Source of the DNA: Psychrobacillus sp. OK032
Lineage (GTDB): Bacteria > Bacillota > Bacilli > Bacillales_A > Planococcaceae
DNA: 64,000 nt
Assembly (NCBI RefSeq): GCF_900111345.1
Contig: NZ_FOGY01000004.1
Span: forward strand, 186,001-250,000
Direction: 5' to 3'
The position numbers and the translations under genes were made by a program. A model generated the notes under the pieces. The model was not told where the DNA came from, ran no database searches, and saw only the letters and a list, made by a program, of their open reading frames with translations. This document shows positions 1 through 8,281 of this stretch, one piece after another. How positions within the stretch are numbered: position 1 is the stretch's first letter; every line of letters starts with the position of its first letter.

Positions 1-1
1 G

Positions 2-709
2 GGTAAATTGTTTCAAAATGCAATTTCCAGCATCGCAACAGGAATCACTTCTGTTGTCGGTGCGGTAACAAGCTTTGTATTATCTATTATTTTGGTACCA
101 TTTATTCTCTTTTATTTATTAAAAGACGGAGAAAAGCTACCAAAGTTTGTGATAAGAGTTTTTCCACCTCGCATGCGGGATGATTTTCACTCTGTCTTCA
201 GAAGTATCGATAACCAAATCAGTGCCTATATTCAAGGGCAAATTCTAGTGGCCATGTGTATTGGAATTATGATATTTATTGGCTTCACAATCATTGGCAT
301 GGAATATGCGTTACTTCTTGGAGTAATTGCAATGGTGACAAGTGTCGTACCTTATCTAGGTCCAGTCATTGCAATTACTCCGGCTGTTATCATTGCACTT
401 GTGTCGTCGGATCCACTTATGTTAGTAAAGCTGGCCATCGTGTGGACGGTAGTTCAATTAGTAGAAGGAAAGTTTATCTCTCCACAAATTATGGGAAAAT
501 CTCTTCATGTGCATCCAATCACAATTATTTTCGTTTTGATTACTTCTGGGGCATTATTTGGAGTCCCAGGTGTTGTGTTAGGGATTCCAGGGTATGCAAT
601 CCTAAAAGTGATTGTGTCACATTTTTATACATTATTTAAAAGACGTTATAATAAATATGAACCGAATTTAGAAAACCAATATGAGCATACAAATAACAAG
701 GTGGATTGA
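2..709 (+). CDS. AI-2E family transporter (PerM/YtvI type), 3' part
   Basis: This is the C-terminal part of a polytopic membrane protein of the AI-2E exporter/PerM family. The frame is open to the left edge, so the true start lies outside the window; the TTG at 8 is just an internal codon. Visible are several hydrophobic segments and the conserved C-terminal stretch VVQLVEGKFISPQIMGKSLH followed by the HPITIIF helix, typical of the family. Transported substrate is unknown; many relatives are ion or solute antiporters rather than autoinducer exporters. A basic, Asn-rich cytoplasmic tail ends the protein, and the next gene begins 6 bases downstream, so the two are probably co-transcribed. Confidence 0.85.
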   Translation, partial: GKLFQNAISSIATGITSVVGAVTSFVLSIILVPFILFYLLKDGEKLPKFVIRVFPPRMRDDFHSVFRSIDNQISAYIQGQILVAMCIGIMIFIGFTIIGMEYALLLGVIAMVTSVVPYLGPVIAITPAVIIALVSSDPLMLVKLAIVWTVVQLVEGKFISPQIMGKSLHVHPITIIFVLITSGALFGVPGVVLGIPGYAILKVIVSHFYTLFKRRYNKYEPNLENQYEHTNNKVD

Positions 710-714
710 GAGTA

Positions 715-1110
715 ATGGCGAAGAAGTTTGAATCTTCTATAAAAGTACAAACGATTAAAATCGATACAATAGTAGACCATCCTTATATTGAACACGGTAT
801 AAATCTTTCTGGTACCATCTATATTGATGGTGTCCATGACGATGAATCTGTTGAAAATATTAAACTGGAGGTTTTCAAAGTAAGGAACGAGCTTGTTTCT
901 GAAATCATCTCCAAACATTCAATTGAATTAGTTGGATCAGTCGCTTCTAAAGATATGCAAATGATTCCTTTTGAAATTATGCCCGATGAAAGATGGATTT
1001 CGGATGGGGAAGAGGAAGTGTCTAATCTAATATTACGGACGACTGTTCTGTTTGAAAATGGCAAAGAATTCAGTGATGAAGATGAAATCCACTTCGATAT
1101 TGAAGAATAA
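715..1110 (+). CDS. Spo0M-like arrestin-fold protein (hypothetical)
   Basis: A 131-residue soluble acidic protein. I chose the ATG at 715, preceded by AAGGTGG ten bases upstream, rather than the in-frame TTG at 706 that overlaps the previous stop. The pattern (beta strands around VDHPYIEHGINLSGTIYIDG, then VENIKLEVFK and an MIPFEI strand) resembles the N-terminal arrestin-like domain of Spo0M sporulation-control proteins, although it is shorter than Spo0M. No signal peptide or membrane segment is visible. It sits tightly behind the transporter gene and is closed by a terminator. The family assignment is by pattern only. Confidence 0.6.
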   Translation: MAKKFESSIKVQTIKIDTIVDHPYIEHGINLSGTIYIDGVHDDESVENIKLEVFKVRNELVSEIISKHSIELVGSVASKDMQMIPFEIMPDERWISDGEEEVSNLILRTTVLFENGKEFSDEDEIHFDIEE

Positions 1111-1122
1111 GGAAATGTGGAA

Positions 1123-1149
1123 CTCCAGTGACTGTACTGGGGTTTTTTC
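1123..1149 (+). terminator. Rho-independent terminator
   Basis: Stem CTCCAGT / ACTGGGG with a six-base loop followed by a T-rich run; it closes the transporter/Spo0M-like unit. Confidence 0.8.
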
Positions 1150-1320
1150 TTTTTCTAGGAAATTATTAAATTTATGTTGAGTGTATAACTTTCTCCAAAC
1201 AACAAACAATATAAGGTATGCCAATATTATTATTAAACGCAATTAGGGATACTGCGCAACAATTAATTGAATAGTGACCGCAAGCCCTCGCACTATGGCA
1301 AAAAGCATCCGCTAGATTGG

Positions 1321-1421
1321 TTTTGTCGCGTTCGGCAGCTGTTTTGTAACTTTCGGCATAGGCTTTGTCGTGTTCGGAAGGTAGTTTGTCGCGTTCACAG
1401 CATGTTTTGTCTCGCTTGACC
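1321..1421. repeat. 21-nt periodic imperfect tandem repeat
   Basis: Five consecutive units start at 1321, 1342, 1363, 1384 and 1405, each beginning with a variant of TTTGTCGCGTTC and spaced exactly 21 bases. Read on the minus strand this gives a 7-residue ERDK-type periodicity, but there is no ribosome binding site or plausible start, so I treat it as non-coding repeat DNA. Confidence 0.7.
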
Positions 1422-1504
1422 AATTATTGGAATTTAACTTCAGCAAATATTACATAGAATTGAGTTTAAAACAGTGACGCTAATTAGTTAGCAGTATTTT
1501 TCGT

Positions 1505-1634
1505 GGATTGAAGCGGAAGGGCGGCGACTCCAGCGGGAACAGCGCGAGCTGAAAGCCCCGCAGGAGCGTGAGCGACGAGGAGATTGAAGCCGTGCCCGCG
1601 GAAAGCGTCCGCCCTGCAGCGGAAATCCCACCGG
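1505..1634. repeat. GC-rich structured dispersed repeat element
   Basis: About 130 bases far richer in GC than the surrounding DNA. It contains nested complementary segments: GGAAGGGCGGC near the left end against GTCCGCCCTGC near the right end, and CTCCAGCGGG against CCCCGCAGGAG inside. From memory, closely similar GC-rich segments are scattered in intergenic regions of many Bacillales genomes; their function is unknown to me. Confidence 0.65.
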
Positions 1635-1755
1635 TAACTTCCTTAAGACGCAGTATCCCTATTCCGTGAATTATCCATTTATAATGGTAATTTTACTTTT
1701 TTTGCATAAAGCTGTTAAATTAGCGTATTCTAACGAAAAAGTAGGAGGAAATTAA

Positions 1756-1983
1756 ATGAATAAAAGAATTTCATTCGCTATACTCGTTTCATTGCTTATG
1801 CTATCAGCATGTGGGTCTAATCGTGAGTCAAATGAACCTGCTAACCCCGAAACACAAATGGATAGTCGAGAACAAAATATCCCCAATACCGGAAATGAAG
1901 AAGTCAATCAAGAAAATGACATCGGTATCCCGGACACAGGTGACGATATGAATGATCCAACTTTTGAAAAACCAAAGGAATAA
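1756..1983 (+). CDS. Small putative lipoprotein
   Basis: A 75-residue protein with a Lys/Arg N terminus, a hydrophobic stretch and a lipobox LSAC with the modifiable cysteine at residue 19, so it is predicted to be lipid-anchored on the outer face of the cytoplasmic membrane. The mature part is acidic, rich in Asn, Glu, Asp and Pro, with two related IPNTG/IPDTG motifs, and looks disordered. A strong ribosome binding site (AGGAGGAAATTAA) precedes the ATG. It stands alone between the repeat block and the ABC-F leader. I recognise no functional family. Confidence 0.8.
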   Translation: MNKRISFAILVSLLMLSACGSNRESNEPANPETQMDSREQNIPNTGNEEVNQENDIGIPDTGDDMNDPTFEKPKE

Positions 1984-1987
1984 TCCA

Positions 1988-2016
1988 TTGAATTATTAGA
2001 ATTTTTATGATAAAAT
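1988..2016 (+). promoter_or_regulatory. Sigma-A-type promoter for the ABC-F leader
   Basis: TTGAAT at 1988-1993, a 17-base spacer, and TAAAAT at 2011-2016. Transcription would begin about 15 bases before the ribosome binding site of the leader ORF. Confidence 0.65.
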
Positions 2017-2050
2017 AATTTTAACTATATCGAACGGAGGTGAAGAAAGA

Positions 2051-2182
2051 ATGAAAAACGCTGTGAATGCACATAGATTTATCCTGGAATTTTTATCCAC
2101 ATCTTGTGCGATTACTCATGAAATTGCTATCAACGGGACCAGTCTGTCCATTTTTAGCAAATTGAATGAATACCACAGCTGA
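2051..2182 (+). CDS. 43-aa leader ORF upstream of the ABC-F gene
   Basis: The ORF starts at ATG 2051, eight bases after a near-perfect ribosome binding site (GGAGGTG at 2036-2042), and ends at TGA 2182. The 43-residue product (MKNAVNAHRFILEF... ending KLNEYHS) has no recognisable domain. Its position between a promoter and a terminator hairpin that precedes an ABC-F gene fits a regulatory leader peptide, as known for several antibiotic-responsive ABC-F genes. Function is inferred from context; whether the peptide itself matters is unknown. Confidence 0.55.
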   Translation: MKNAVNAHRFILEFLSTSCAITHEIAINGTSLSIFSKLNEYHS

Positions 2183-2201
2183 TAAAGTCATTCTTTCTGA
2201 A

Positions 2202-2246
2202 CCATGTACACATGGAAAAGACTGCTTTTCAGGCAGTCTTTTTTTG
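2202..2246 (+). promoter_or_regulatory. Tandem hairpins / intrinsic terminator in the ABC-F leader (probable attenuator)
   Basis: CCATGT-AC-ACATGG (2202-2215) is followed at once by AAAGACTGC / GCAGTCTTT (2217-2241) with a T-tract. The terminator lies after the leader ORF and 54 bases before the ABC-F start, with no obvious promoter in between. CAGTCT at 2140-2145 in the leader ORF is complementary to AGACTG (2219-2224) in the terminator arm and could form an alternative pairing. Confidence 0.6.
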
Positions 2247-2299
2247 TGCAGAAAAATGCTTCCAGCTGAATTGATTAAAAGGAAAAGGAAGCGAATAAC

Positions 2300-4168
2300 A
2301 TGATATGTACAATACAAGAAATAAGCAAAATGCTTGGAGGAAATATAATTTTTGAAAACTTATCTCTATCTATAAAGACTGGGGATAGACTTGGAGTTGT
2401 TGGACGAAACGGGGCAGGAAAGACGACTTTATTTAAGTTGATTGCTCGTATAGAATCGCCAGATAAAGGAAGTATCCATTTTAAAAAAGGAACAAAAATA
2501 GGTTACTTAGCACAAATACCTACATTTTCAGCAGACATAACAGGTTTTGATGTGTTGAATAGCGCTTTCCAGTCATTAAACGAAATACAAATAAAGCTGA
2601 AAGATCTCGAAATGAGGTTATCCGATGCTAATCCAGAAGAAATGGATACATTACTACAAAGTTATGGAGATGCGCAGGAAGCATTTACGAATCTTGGTGG
2701 ATACCAAATGGAATCGGAAATAGAAAAAGTGATACAAGGACTTCAATTATCAAACTTCGTTTATCAATCTTTTTCTAGTTTGAGCGGTGGAGAACAGACG
2801 AAGATTTTGTTAGGTAAGCTTTTACTTACAAAACCGGACTTACTGCTTTTAGACGAACCGACGAATCATTTAGATTTATTTGCTGTAGAGTGGCTAGAGG
2901 AATATTTGGTCGCTTATGCAGGAACGGTAGTGATTATTTCTCATGATCGTTACTTTTTAGACCAAGTTGTTACAAAAGTGGCTGATTTAGAAGAAGGCGA
3001 ACTAACGGTCTATCATGGAAATTACTCGGCCTTTAGTATAGAAAAAGAAGAACGACTTACACGTGAGTTTCAAGCATACGAAGAACAACAAAAAAAGATT
3101 AAGAAAATGAGAGAAGCGATTAAACGATTAAGACAATGGGCAAATGAAGCTATTCCTCCAAACCCCGGTTTACATCGTCAAGCGAGAAATATGGAAAGAG
3201 CTTTGGAACGGATGGAAAAGGTAAGAAAACCGCTAATCGATCCGAAAAAGATGGATTTAACTTTTGAAGCTGCCGCAAGGAGCGGCAAAGAAGTGATTGT
3301 CATGGAAGACGTGTGCAAATCATTCGACGAAAAAGTGTTGCTTCATCTTGCAAACTTACATGTGTACTGGAAAGACCGGGTAGCAATTGTCGGTCGTAAT
3401 GGTACTGGTAAGTCGACGATATTAAATTTACTACGTGAAGAAATACCGGTAGATAAAGGTATTGCCCGGCTCGGTAGCAATGTTCGGGTAGGCTTTCTTT
3501 CGCAGCACTTCCATATTATAGATCCGAAAGCACGGCTCATTGATGTGTTTCGTAATGAAGTAAATGTCATTGAAGGGGATGCACGCCATATATTAGCTAA
3601 ATTTATGTTCTACGGACCCGATGTATTTAAACGAGTAGGCGATTTAAGTGGTGGAGAACGAATGCGTTTACGCCTTGCGCAACTCATGCATCAGGACATA
3701 AATTGCTTAATGCTAGATGAACCTACCAATCATCTAGATATTGATTCAAGAGAAGTATTGGAAGACGCACTAGAAGACTTCCAAGGTACGATACTTGCTG
3801 TTTCTCATGATCGTTACTTTTTGAATAAGCTATTTCCAAGGACAGCATGGCTAGACGAAGGTCAACTAGAAACATTTGAAGGTCCATACGAATGGGCCCG
3901 TGCTAAATGGGATGAGTTACAAGCAAAACGCCGCCCGGTTATAGTAGTGGAAACAAAGAAAGCAGATAAACCAATACAGATAAAGCCAAAGCGAGATATA
4001 TCGGTAGAAGAGGAAATCGCTCAAGTTGAAAAGGAAATAAAAATATTAACTGATCAAATAGAGTCGGCAAATGATTGGGAGCATTATGAACAGTTAATGG
4101 AAACCAAAAAACAACGAGCTCAGTTTTTAGAGCAATTATTGGAACAATGGATGGAGAATGAAGATTGA
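2300..4168 (+). CDS. ABC-F family ATPase (possible ribosome-protection factor)
   Basis: A soluble 622-residue protein with two ABC ATPase domains and no membrane segments, as in the ABC-F class that acts on the ribosomal E site. Domain 1: Walker A GRNGAGKTT (35-43), signature LSGGEQ (161-166), Walker B LLLLDEPTNH (181-190). A charged linker (about 250-320) carries the P-site-tRNA-interaction region. Domain 2: Walker A GRNGTGKST (about 364), LSGGERM (about 448) and a second LDEPTNHLD. A coiled C-terminal extension follows. The attenuator-like leader argues for antibiotic-inducible ribosome protection, but a housekeeping ABC-F role cannot be excluded. It overlaps the next gene by four bases. 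Confidence 0.9.
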   Translation: MICTIQEISKMLGGNIIFENLSLSIKTGDRLGVVGRNGAGKTTLFKLIARIESPDKGSIHFKKGTKIGYLAQIPTFSADITGFDVLNSAFQSLNEIQIKLKDLEMRLSDANPEEMDTLLQSYGDAQEAFTNLGGYQMESEIEKVIQGLQLSNFVYQSFSSLSGGEQTKILLGKLLLTKPDLLLLDEPTNHLDLFAVEWLEEYLVAYAGTVVIISHDRYFLDQVVTKVADLEEGELTVYHGNYSAFSIEKEERLTREFQAYEEQQKKIKKMREAIKRLRQWANEAIPPNPGLHRQARNMERALERMEKVRKPLIDPKKMDLTFEAAARSGKEVIVMEDVCKSFDEKVLLHLANLHVYWKDRVAIVGRNGTGKSTILNLLREEIPVDKGIARLGSNVRVGFLSQHFHIIDPKARLIDVFRNEVNVIEGDARHILAKFMFYGPDVFKRVGDLSGGERMRLRLAQLMHQDINCLMLDEPTNHLDIDSREVLEDALEDFQGTILAVSHDRYFLNKLFPRTAWLDEGQLETFEGPYEWARAKWDELQAKRRPVIVVETKKADKPIQIKPKRDISVEEEIAQVEKEIKILTDQIESANDWEHYEQLMETKKQRAQFLEQLLEQWMENED

Positions 4169-4686
4169 AACGAATTGCAATTGATATGGATGAAGTAATT
4201 TCAGCTTTTAGCTTAAAATGTTTGCAGTTATTTAATGCTGATTGTCAAACCAAATATACGCTAGCTAACCTACATGGGAAATTACTCACAGAACTTGATC
4301 AACGTTTTCACGAAAAAGTAAATGATTATTTAGCAGAGGAATCCTTTTTCCTAAATCTTGACGTGATGGAAGGTAGCCAAGAGGCTTTGAGACGATTAAG
4401 TAAGCAATATGATATATTCATAGTTACTGCAGCAATGGAATTTCCAGCTTCATTAGCACCTAAGTATCAATGGTTAAAAAAGCACTTTCCTTTCTTGAAC
4501 GAAAAACATTTCGTTTTTTGTGGAGATAAAAGTATTATTTGCGCGGATTATTTAATTGATGACACCCCTAAAAACTTAGACACTTTTAAAGGGGAAGGAT
4601 TATTATTTTCAGCTCCACACAATGTGAATAATAATGCCTATGTCCGATTAAATAATTGGAAAGAAGTAGAACAATATTTTTTATAA
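4165..4686 (+). CDS. 5'(3')-deoxyribonucleotidase family HAD phosphatase
   Basis: A 173-residue HAD-superfamily enzyme predicted to dephosphorylate deoxyribonucleoside monophosphates. The nucleophile and acid/base aspartates are D7 and D9 (DMDEV); motif 2 is in IVTAAM and the acidic motif is LIDDTPKN. The length fits the NT5C family. The start is TTG at 4165, sharing bases with the ABC-F stop (TTGA), with GGAG about eight bases upstream, so the two genes are translationally coupled. A functional link to ABC-F is not evident. Confidence 0.85.
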   Translation: MKRIAIDMDEVISAFSLKCLQLFNADCQTKYTLANLHGKLLTELDQRFHEKVNDYLAEESFFLNLDVMEGSQEALRRLSKQYDIFIVTAAMEFPASLAPKYQWLKKHFPFLNEKHFVFCGDKSIICADYLIDDTPKNLDTFKGEGLLFSAPHNVNNNAYVRLNNWKEVEQYFL

Positions 4687-4758
4687 ATAATGGTACGGTC
4701 ATTATTGATAATAAAGTGAGATTTCATATTAATCATATTAAAGTATAAATATAATTGG

Positions 4759-4801
4759 AAAGCCCTTTCGGATAGAATATGCACTATTCGAAAGGGCTTT
4801 T
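4759..4801 (+). terminator. Strong rho-independent terminator
   Basis: Stem AAAGCCCTTTCGGATAG / CTATTCGAAAGGGCTTT with an eight-base loop and trailing T residues; ends the ABC-F/nucleotidase operon. Confidence 0.9.
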
Positions 4802-4927
4802 ATTACATCTTTTAATTTGTTAGAGTATTGCAAATCAATCATTCCCATGCTAATGTTGAATAAACATATAGAATAACTAGGTATTGGGGTTTAATTATTA
4901 TTAATAAGTAAAAATGAGGAGGATCTT

Positions 4928-5872
4928 ATGTCAAAAATAGTAAGTATAACAGAAAAAACAGTTCCATTTGTTATTCATCCAGAGACACAAATAGGTCAAG
5001 TCGTTCTGAAAGTGATGGACTTAAAGAGACAAATAGCTTTTTATGAAGATGTGGTTGGGTTACACGTAATTCAACAGGATGAAACAAAAGCATCGCTTGC
5101 AGGAAAAGGGAGCGATAAGGCGATATTAATTCTAGAAAAGACTGCAGATGAACTTCAGGCATCTAGAAGTACCGGAGTTTTCCACACGGCTTTTTTAGTT
5201 CCAACAAGAGAGGCATTTGCAACTAAGTTTTTTCAAATTTTAAGAAGTAAAAAGACAGTAGATAGCCCAGTCGAGCAAGAGGCACGATTTACTCATTTTG
5301 AACGGTTTATTCCAATTGCTCGGTTGGATAGTGCAAGTGATCATGGCTATAGCGAGGCTTTTTATTTATATGATATTGAAGGCAATGGTATTGAAATTTA
5401 TGTCGATCGCCCAGTAGAAGATTGTTCGAAATACCCGGGAGGTAGTAACCCGTTAAATTTTAAAGAGCTAGCTAATTTGGCCGATTTTGATAGTGATGGA
5501 AGTCTCCCAGCAACAACAACAATTGGACATATGCATTTGCGAGTTGCGAATGTGGAAGAATCGATAAAGTTTTATGTGGACGTTGTAGGATTTGAGAAAC
5601 AAACAGTGTTAGATTCCGCATTTTTCATTTCCGCAGGTGGATATCACCATCATATAGCAGGGAATGTTTGGGCGGGGGAAAACAATCCTCAACCTCCAGC
5701 AAATGCAACTGGATTAAAAGAATATACGATAGTACTTCCAACTAAAGATACATTGGAAGAACTGAAAAACCAGTTTGAAAAACACAATTATGAAGTTCAT
5801 GTGCATGAACAAACACTTTCTACAAAAGATCCGAGTGGAAATCGTATCATTTTTGAAATACAAAAAAAATAG
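4928..5872 (+). CDS. CatE-like VOC family ring-cleaving dioxygenase
   Basis: A 314-residue protein with two vicinal-oxygen-chelate repeats (about 20-165 and 195-312), similar in layout to Bacillus CatE catechol-2,3-dioxygenase. The first repeat contains VFHTAFLV and GNGIEIYVDRP; the second contains IGHMHLRV, SAGGYHHHIAGNVWAG and a terminal RIIFEI, supplying the His/His/Glu metal-binding set. The likely reaction is extradiol cleavage of catechol-type rings or a related Fe-dependent step. The N terminus is about 15 residues longer than CatE. Start ATG follows GAGGATCTT. A single-gene unit with its own terminator. Confidence 0.85.
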   Translation: MSKIVSITEKTVPFVIHPETQIGQVVLKVMDLKRQIAFYEDVVGLHVIQQDETKASLAGKGSDKAILILEKTADELQASRSTGVFHTAFLVPTREAFATKFFQILRSKKTVDSPVEQEARFTHFERFIPIARLDSASDHGYSEAFYLYDIEGNGIEIYVDRPVEDCSKYPGGSNPLNFKELANLADFDSDGSLPATTTIGHMHLRVANVEESIKFYVDVVGFEKQTVLDSAFFISAGGYHHHIAGNVWAGENNPQPPANATGLKEYTIVLPTKDTLEELKNQFEKHNYEVHVHEQTLSTKDPSGNRIIFEIQKK

Positions 5873-5878
5873 CATAAA

Positions 5879-5919
5879 AGAAGACCTTCCGAATATTTCT
5901 TTTTGGAAGGTCTTCATCA
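5879..5919 (+). terminator. Rho-independent terminator
   Basis: GAAGACCTTCC / GGAAGGTCTTC stem; ends the dioxygenase gene. Confidence 0.85.
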
Positions 5920-5996
5920 TTGATAATTTCAAATAGTTGCACAAATAATTTTCCCGTGATAGTATTTATAAGATTAATAAATTTAACAATTAAATA

Positions 5997-6106
5997 TTCT
6001 TATCAAGAGAAGCAGAGGGACATGGCCCTGTGAAGCTTCAGCAACCTCTGAATTTGTCAGAAAGGTGCTAACTCCTACAAGATTTTTTGTCTTGAGAGAT
6101 AAGAAC
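5997..6106 (+). promoter_or_regulatory. SAM-I (S-box) riboswitch upstream of metA
   Basis: Conserved S-box elements appear in order: P1 5' strand TTCTTATCAAGAGAAG, the AGAGGGA...GCCCTGTGAAGCTTCAGCAACC core, AAGGTGCTAACTCCTACAAG, and the closing P1 strand CTTGAGAGATAAGAA. It is followed by a terminator at 6122-6158 and metA at 6187. It should switch off metA when S-adenosylmethionine is plentiful. Confidence 0.97.
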
Positions 6107-6121
6107 TGAGAGCTATCAACA

Positions 6122-6158
6122 CACCCTCTTTTCTTATCCCTGAGAAAAGAGGGTTTTT
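6122..6158 (+). terminator. S-box regulated terminator
   Basis: ACCCTCTTTT / AAAAGAGGGT stem plus T-tract between the riboswitch and metA; the expression-platform terminator. Confidence 0.9.
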
Positions 6159-6186
6159 ATGTTACATAGAAAGGAAGACAAAGACA

Positions 6187-7095
6187 ATGCCGATAAAAGT
6201 ACCAAAGCAATTACCAGCAACAGAATTATTAAAAAAAGAAAAAATATTTGTAATGGATGAGGAGCGTGCTGTCGCACAGGATATCCGTCCTATCAATATC
6301 ATTATCTTAAATTTAATGCCAGAAAAGGAGAAAACTGAGCTACAACTACTAAGACTTTTAGGAAATACACCATTACAAGTGAATGTTACTTTTATGAATA
6401 TGGCTTCGCATGAATCTAAAAATGCAAGTAAAACGCATTTAGATACATTTTACACAACGTTTGAAGAGATCAAGCACCGTAAATACGATGGCATGATTGT
6501 TACAGGGGCTCCAATTGAACATTTACCATTTGAAGACGTAAATTACTGGGAAGAGATGGTTCAAATAATGGACTGGACGAAAACGAATGTGACATCCGTT
6601 TTACATATTTGTTGGGGAGCACAAGCTGCTCTATATCATCATTATGGAATTGAAAAATACGAATTGCCAAAGAAATGTTTCGGGGTGTTTGATCATCATT
6701 TATTTGACTTAACAGTAGATTTAGTACGTGGATTTAATGATGTTTTTAATGCACCAGTGTCTCGTTACACATCTGTTTCTTATGATGAAATTAAAAACAA
6801 TCCAGCCCTAAATTTACTATCAGTCTCGGAGGACGCTGGTGTGTTTCTTGTCATTTCCAATGATGCGAAACATATTATGGTGACGGGTCATTTAGAATAT
6901 GATGCGACCACATTAGCAGATGAGTATAACCGAGATGTGTCAAGAGGAATTGATATTGATGTACCAGAAAATTACTTCCCAAATAATGATCCATCAAAAG
7001 AACCATTTAATACATGGCGTTCTCATACTCACTTATTATTTTCCAACTGGCTAAACTATTATGTATACCAAGAAACACCTTATGAGTGGGAATAA
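6187..7095 (+). CDS. metA: Homoserine O-acetyltransferase MetA
   Basis: A 302-residue enzyme of methionine biosynthesis that acylates homoserine, cytoplasmic. The catalytic cysteine is C142 in HICWGAQ; the catalytic His and Glu lie in TGHLEYD near 235-237. Residue 111 is Glu ([12 protein letters not shown]), which in this family marks acetyl-CoA users, whereas Gly at this place marks succinyl-CoA users. Length and start ([11 protein letters not shown]) match typical MetA. Expression is predicted to be under the S-box directly upstream. It is monocistronic, closed by the hairpin at 7151-7175. Confidence 0.96.
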   Translation: MPIKVPKQLPATELLKKEKIFVMDEERAVAQDIRPINIIILNLMPEKEKTELQLLRLLGNTPLQVNVTFMNMASHESKNASKTHLDTFYTTFEEIKHRKYDGMIVTGAPIEHLPFEDVNYWEEMVQIMDWTKTNVTSVLHICWGAQAALYHHYGIEKYELPKKCFGVFDHHLFDLTVDLVRGFNDVFNAPVSRYTSVSYDEIKNNPALNLLSVSEDAGVFLVISNDAKHIMVTGHLEYDATTLADEYNRDVSRGIDIDVPENYFPNNDPSKEPFNTWRSHTHLLFSNWLNYYVYQETPYEWE

Positions 7096-7150
7096 TAAAA
7101 GCACAAGCACCTGTCAGTGCAAGGCGCTGGAGTCTGGACGTAGAATAAAA

Positions 7151-7182
7151 GCACAGAGCGTTGTTCGCTCTGTGCCAAATTT
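7151..7182. terminator. Bidirectional terminator between convergent genes
   Basis: GCACAGAGCG-TTGTT-CGCTCTGTGC, flanked by A-rich sequence on the left and T-rich on the right; serves metA and the converging reductase gene. Confidence 0.85.
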
Positions 7183-7183
7183 T

Positions 7184-8116
7184 TTAGTTAAAAATACGAT
7201 CAATTTCAGCTATCTCATCTAGAGAAAGCTTCACTTCTAGCGTTTTTAAATTTGCTAAAACTTGCTCTGGTTTTTTCGCTCCAGGAATAATTACATCTAT
7301 GCCTCTCTGAGCTAAATACCAGGCAAGCACTACATTTGAAACGCCAACATTTTTTTCATTAGCTATTTGACGAAGTTGTTCTACTTTTTCCAAGTTATGA
7401 ACAAAAGCTTCACCTTGGAATAATGGATTTTTAGAACGGCCATCTTCAATCGTACTATTTTTATCGAATTTTCCAGTTAGTAAGCCTGAAGCAAGTGGGA
7501 AATATGGGATAAAGGAAATATTATGCTCTATTGTATATGGCAGAAAATCATTTTCCGCATCCCGCTTTAACAAATTGTACCCCGATTGCAAGACATCTAT
7601 ATAACCATCTTGGTTACCTTCTTTTAATTGATCAAGAGTAAAGTTAGATACGCCAATCGCGCGAATTTTCCCTTCTTCTTTTAATCGGTGAAGTGCACCA
7701 ATTGCTTCTTCTTTTGGTGTCTTTTCATCCGGATAATGTATGTAAAATAGATCAATATATTCTGTTTGAAGTCGTCGCAAACTATTCTCCACTGTTTCTC
7801 TTAAAAAACTAGGGGAATTATCCGTAACAAATTGCCCATCGACTACTTTATGTGCCCCTTTGGTTGCGAGTACAATTTCATGACGATTTCGATTCTCTTT
7901 TATTACTTCTCCTATTAACTCTTCTGATCTTCCTGGTCCATACATATGTGCGGTATCTAAAAAATCAATTCCATTATTATACGCAGTCCGTACAATATCT
8001 TTCCCAGTCTCATCACTTAGATTAGGAAATATATTATGTCCTCCAACTGCATTTGTACCTATTCCTACTGGATTAACGAATAATCCTGTTTTACCGATTT
8101 CCACTTTAGCTACCAT
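7184..8116 (-). CDS. IolS-like aldo/keto reductase
   Basis: A 310-residue NAD(P)H-dependent oxidoreductase with a TIM-barrel, very similar in layout to Bacillus IolS (GLGTNAVGGHN-type N terminus). The catalytic tetrad is visible: D54 and Y59 (FLDTAHMYG), K86 (TKGAHK) and H127 (FYIHYPD). The cofactor-binding C-terminal motif is IIPGAKKPEQV. The natural substrate is unknown. It is a single-gene unit transcribed towards metA; start ATG is preceded by AAGGAGTTG on the minus strand. Confidence 0.9.
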   Translation of the reverse strand: MVAKVEIGKTGLFVNPVGIGTNAVGGHNIFPNLSDETGKDIVRTAYNNGIDFLDTAHMYGPGRSEELIGEVIKENRNRHEIVLATKGAHKVVDGQFVTDNSPSFLRETVENSLRRLQTEYIDLFYIHYPDEKTPKEEAIGALHRLKEEGKIRAIGVSNFTLDQLKEGNQDGYIDVLQSGYNLLKRDAENDFLPYTIEHNISFIPYFPLASGLLTGKFDKNSTIEDGRSKNPLFQGEAFVHNLEKVEQLRQIANEKNVGVSNVVLAWYLAQRGIDVIIPGAKKPEQVLANLKTLEVKLSLDEIAEIDRIFN

Positions 8117-8281
8117 AATAGTAAAAACAACTCCTTATTTGAATAGTCAATATCATCATACCAATAATACAAACTAAAGTGGTAGGAATTAGCTCTTTTG
8201 AATTTTTTAAGATAAACAAATGGTAAATAAAAGTACAGAAGTGCTATGATTAGTTGACTTATAATTGAAGGGAAGATACGA

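Larger units (their letters stand above)
1244..1661. repeat. 13-bp inverted repeat bounding a repeat-rich intergenic block
   Basis: TAGGGATACTGCG at 1244-1256 recurs as its exact reverse complement at 1649-1661. Between the arms lie the 21-nt periodic array and the GC-rich element. No gene is recognisable inside. It could be the ends of a non-autonomous mobile element; I do not see a target-site duplication. Confidence 0.4.

Noticed and set aside
1172-1423. Minus-strand ORF with ERDK-type heptad repeats
   Set aside because: It is a translation of the 21-nt DNA repeat; no ribosome binding site, odd composition, no conserved start.
7096-7140. Possible dispersed repeat (GGCGCTGGAGTCTGGAC)
   Set aside because: Too short and single in the window to call; could only be judged with the whole genome.
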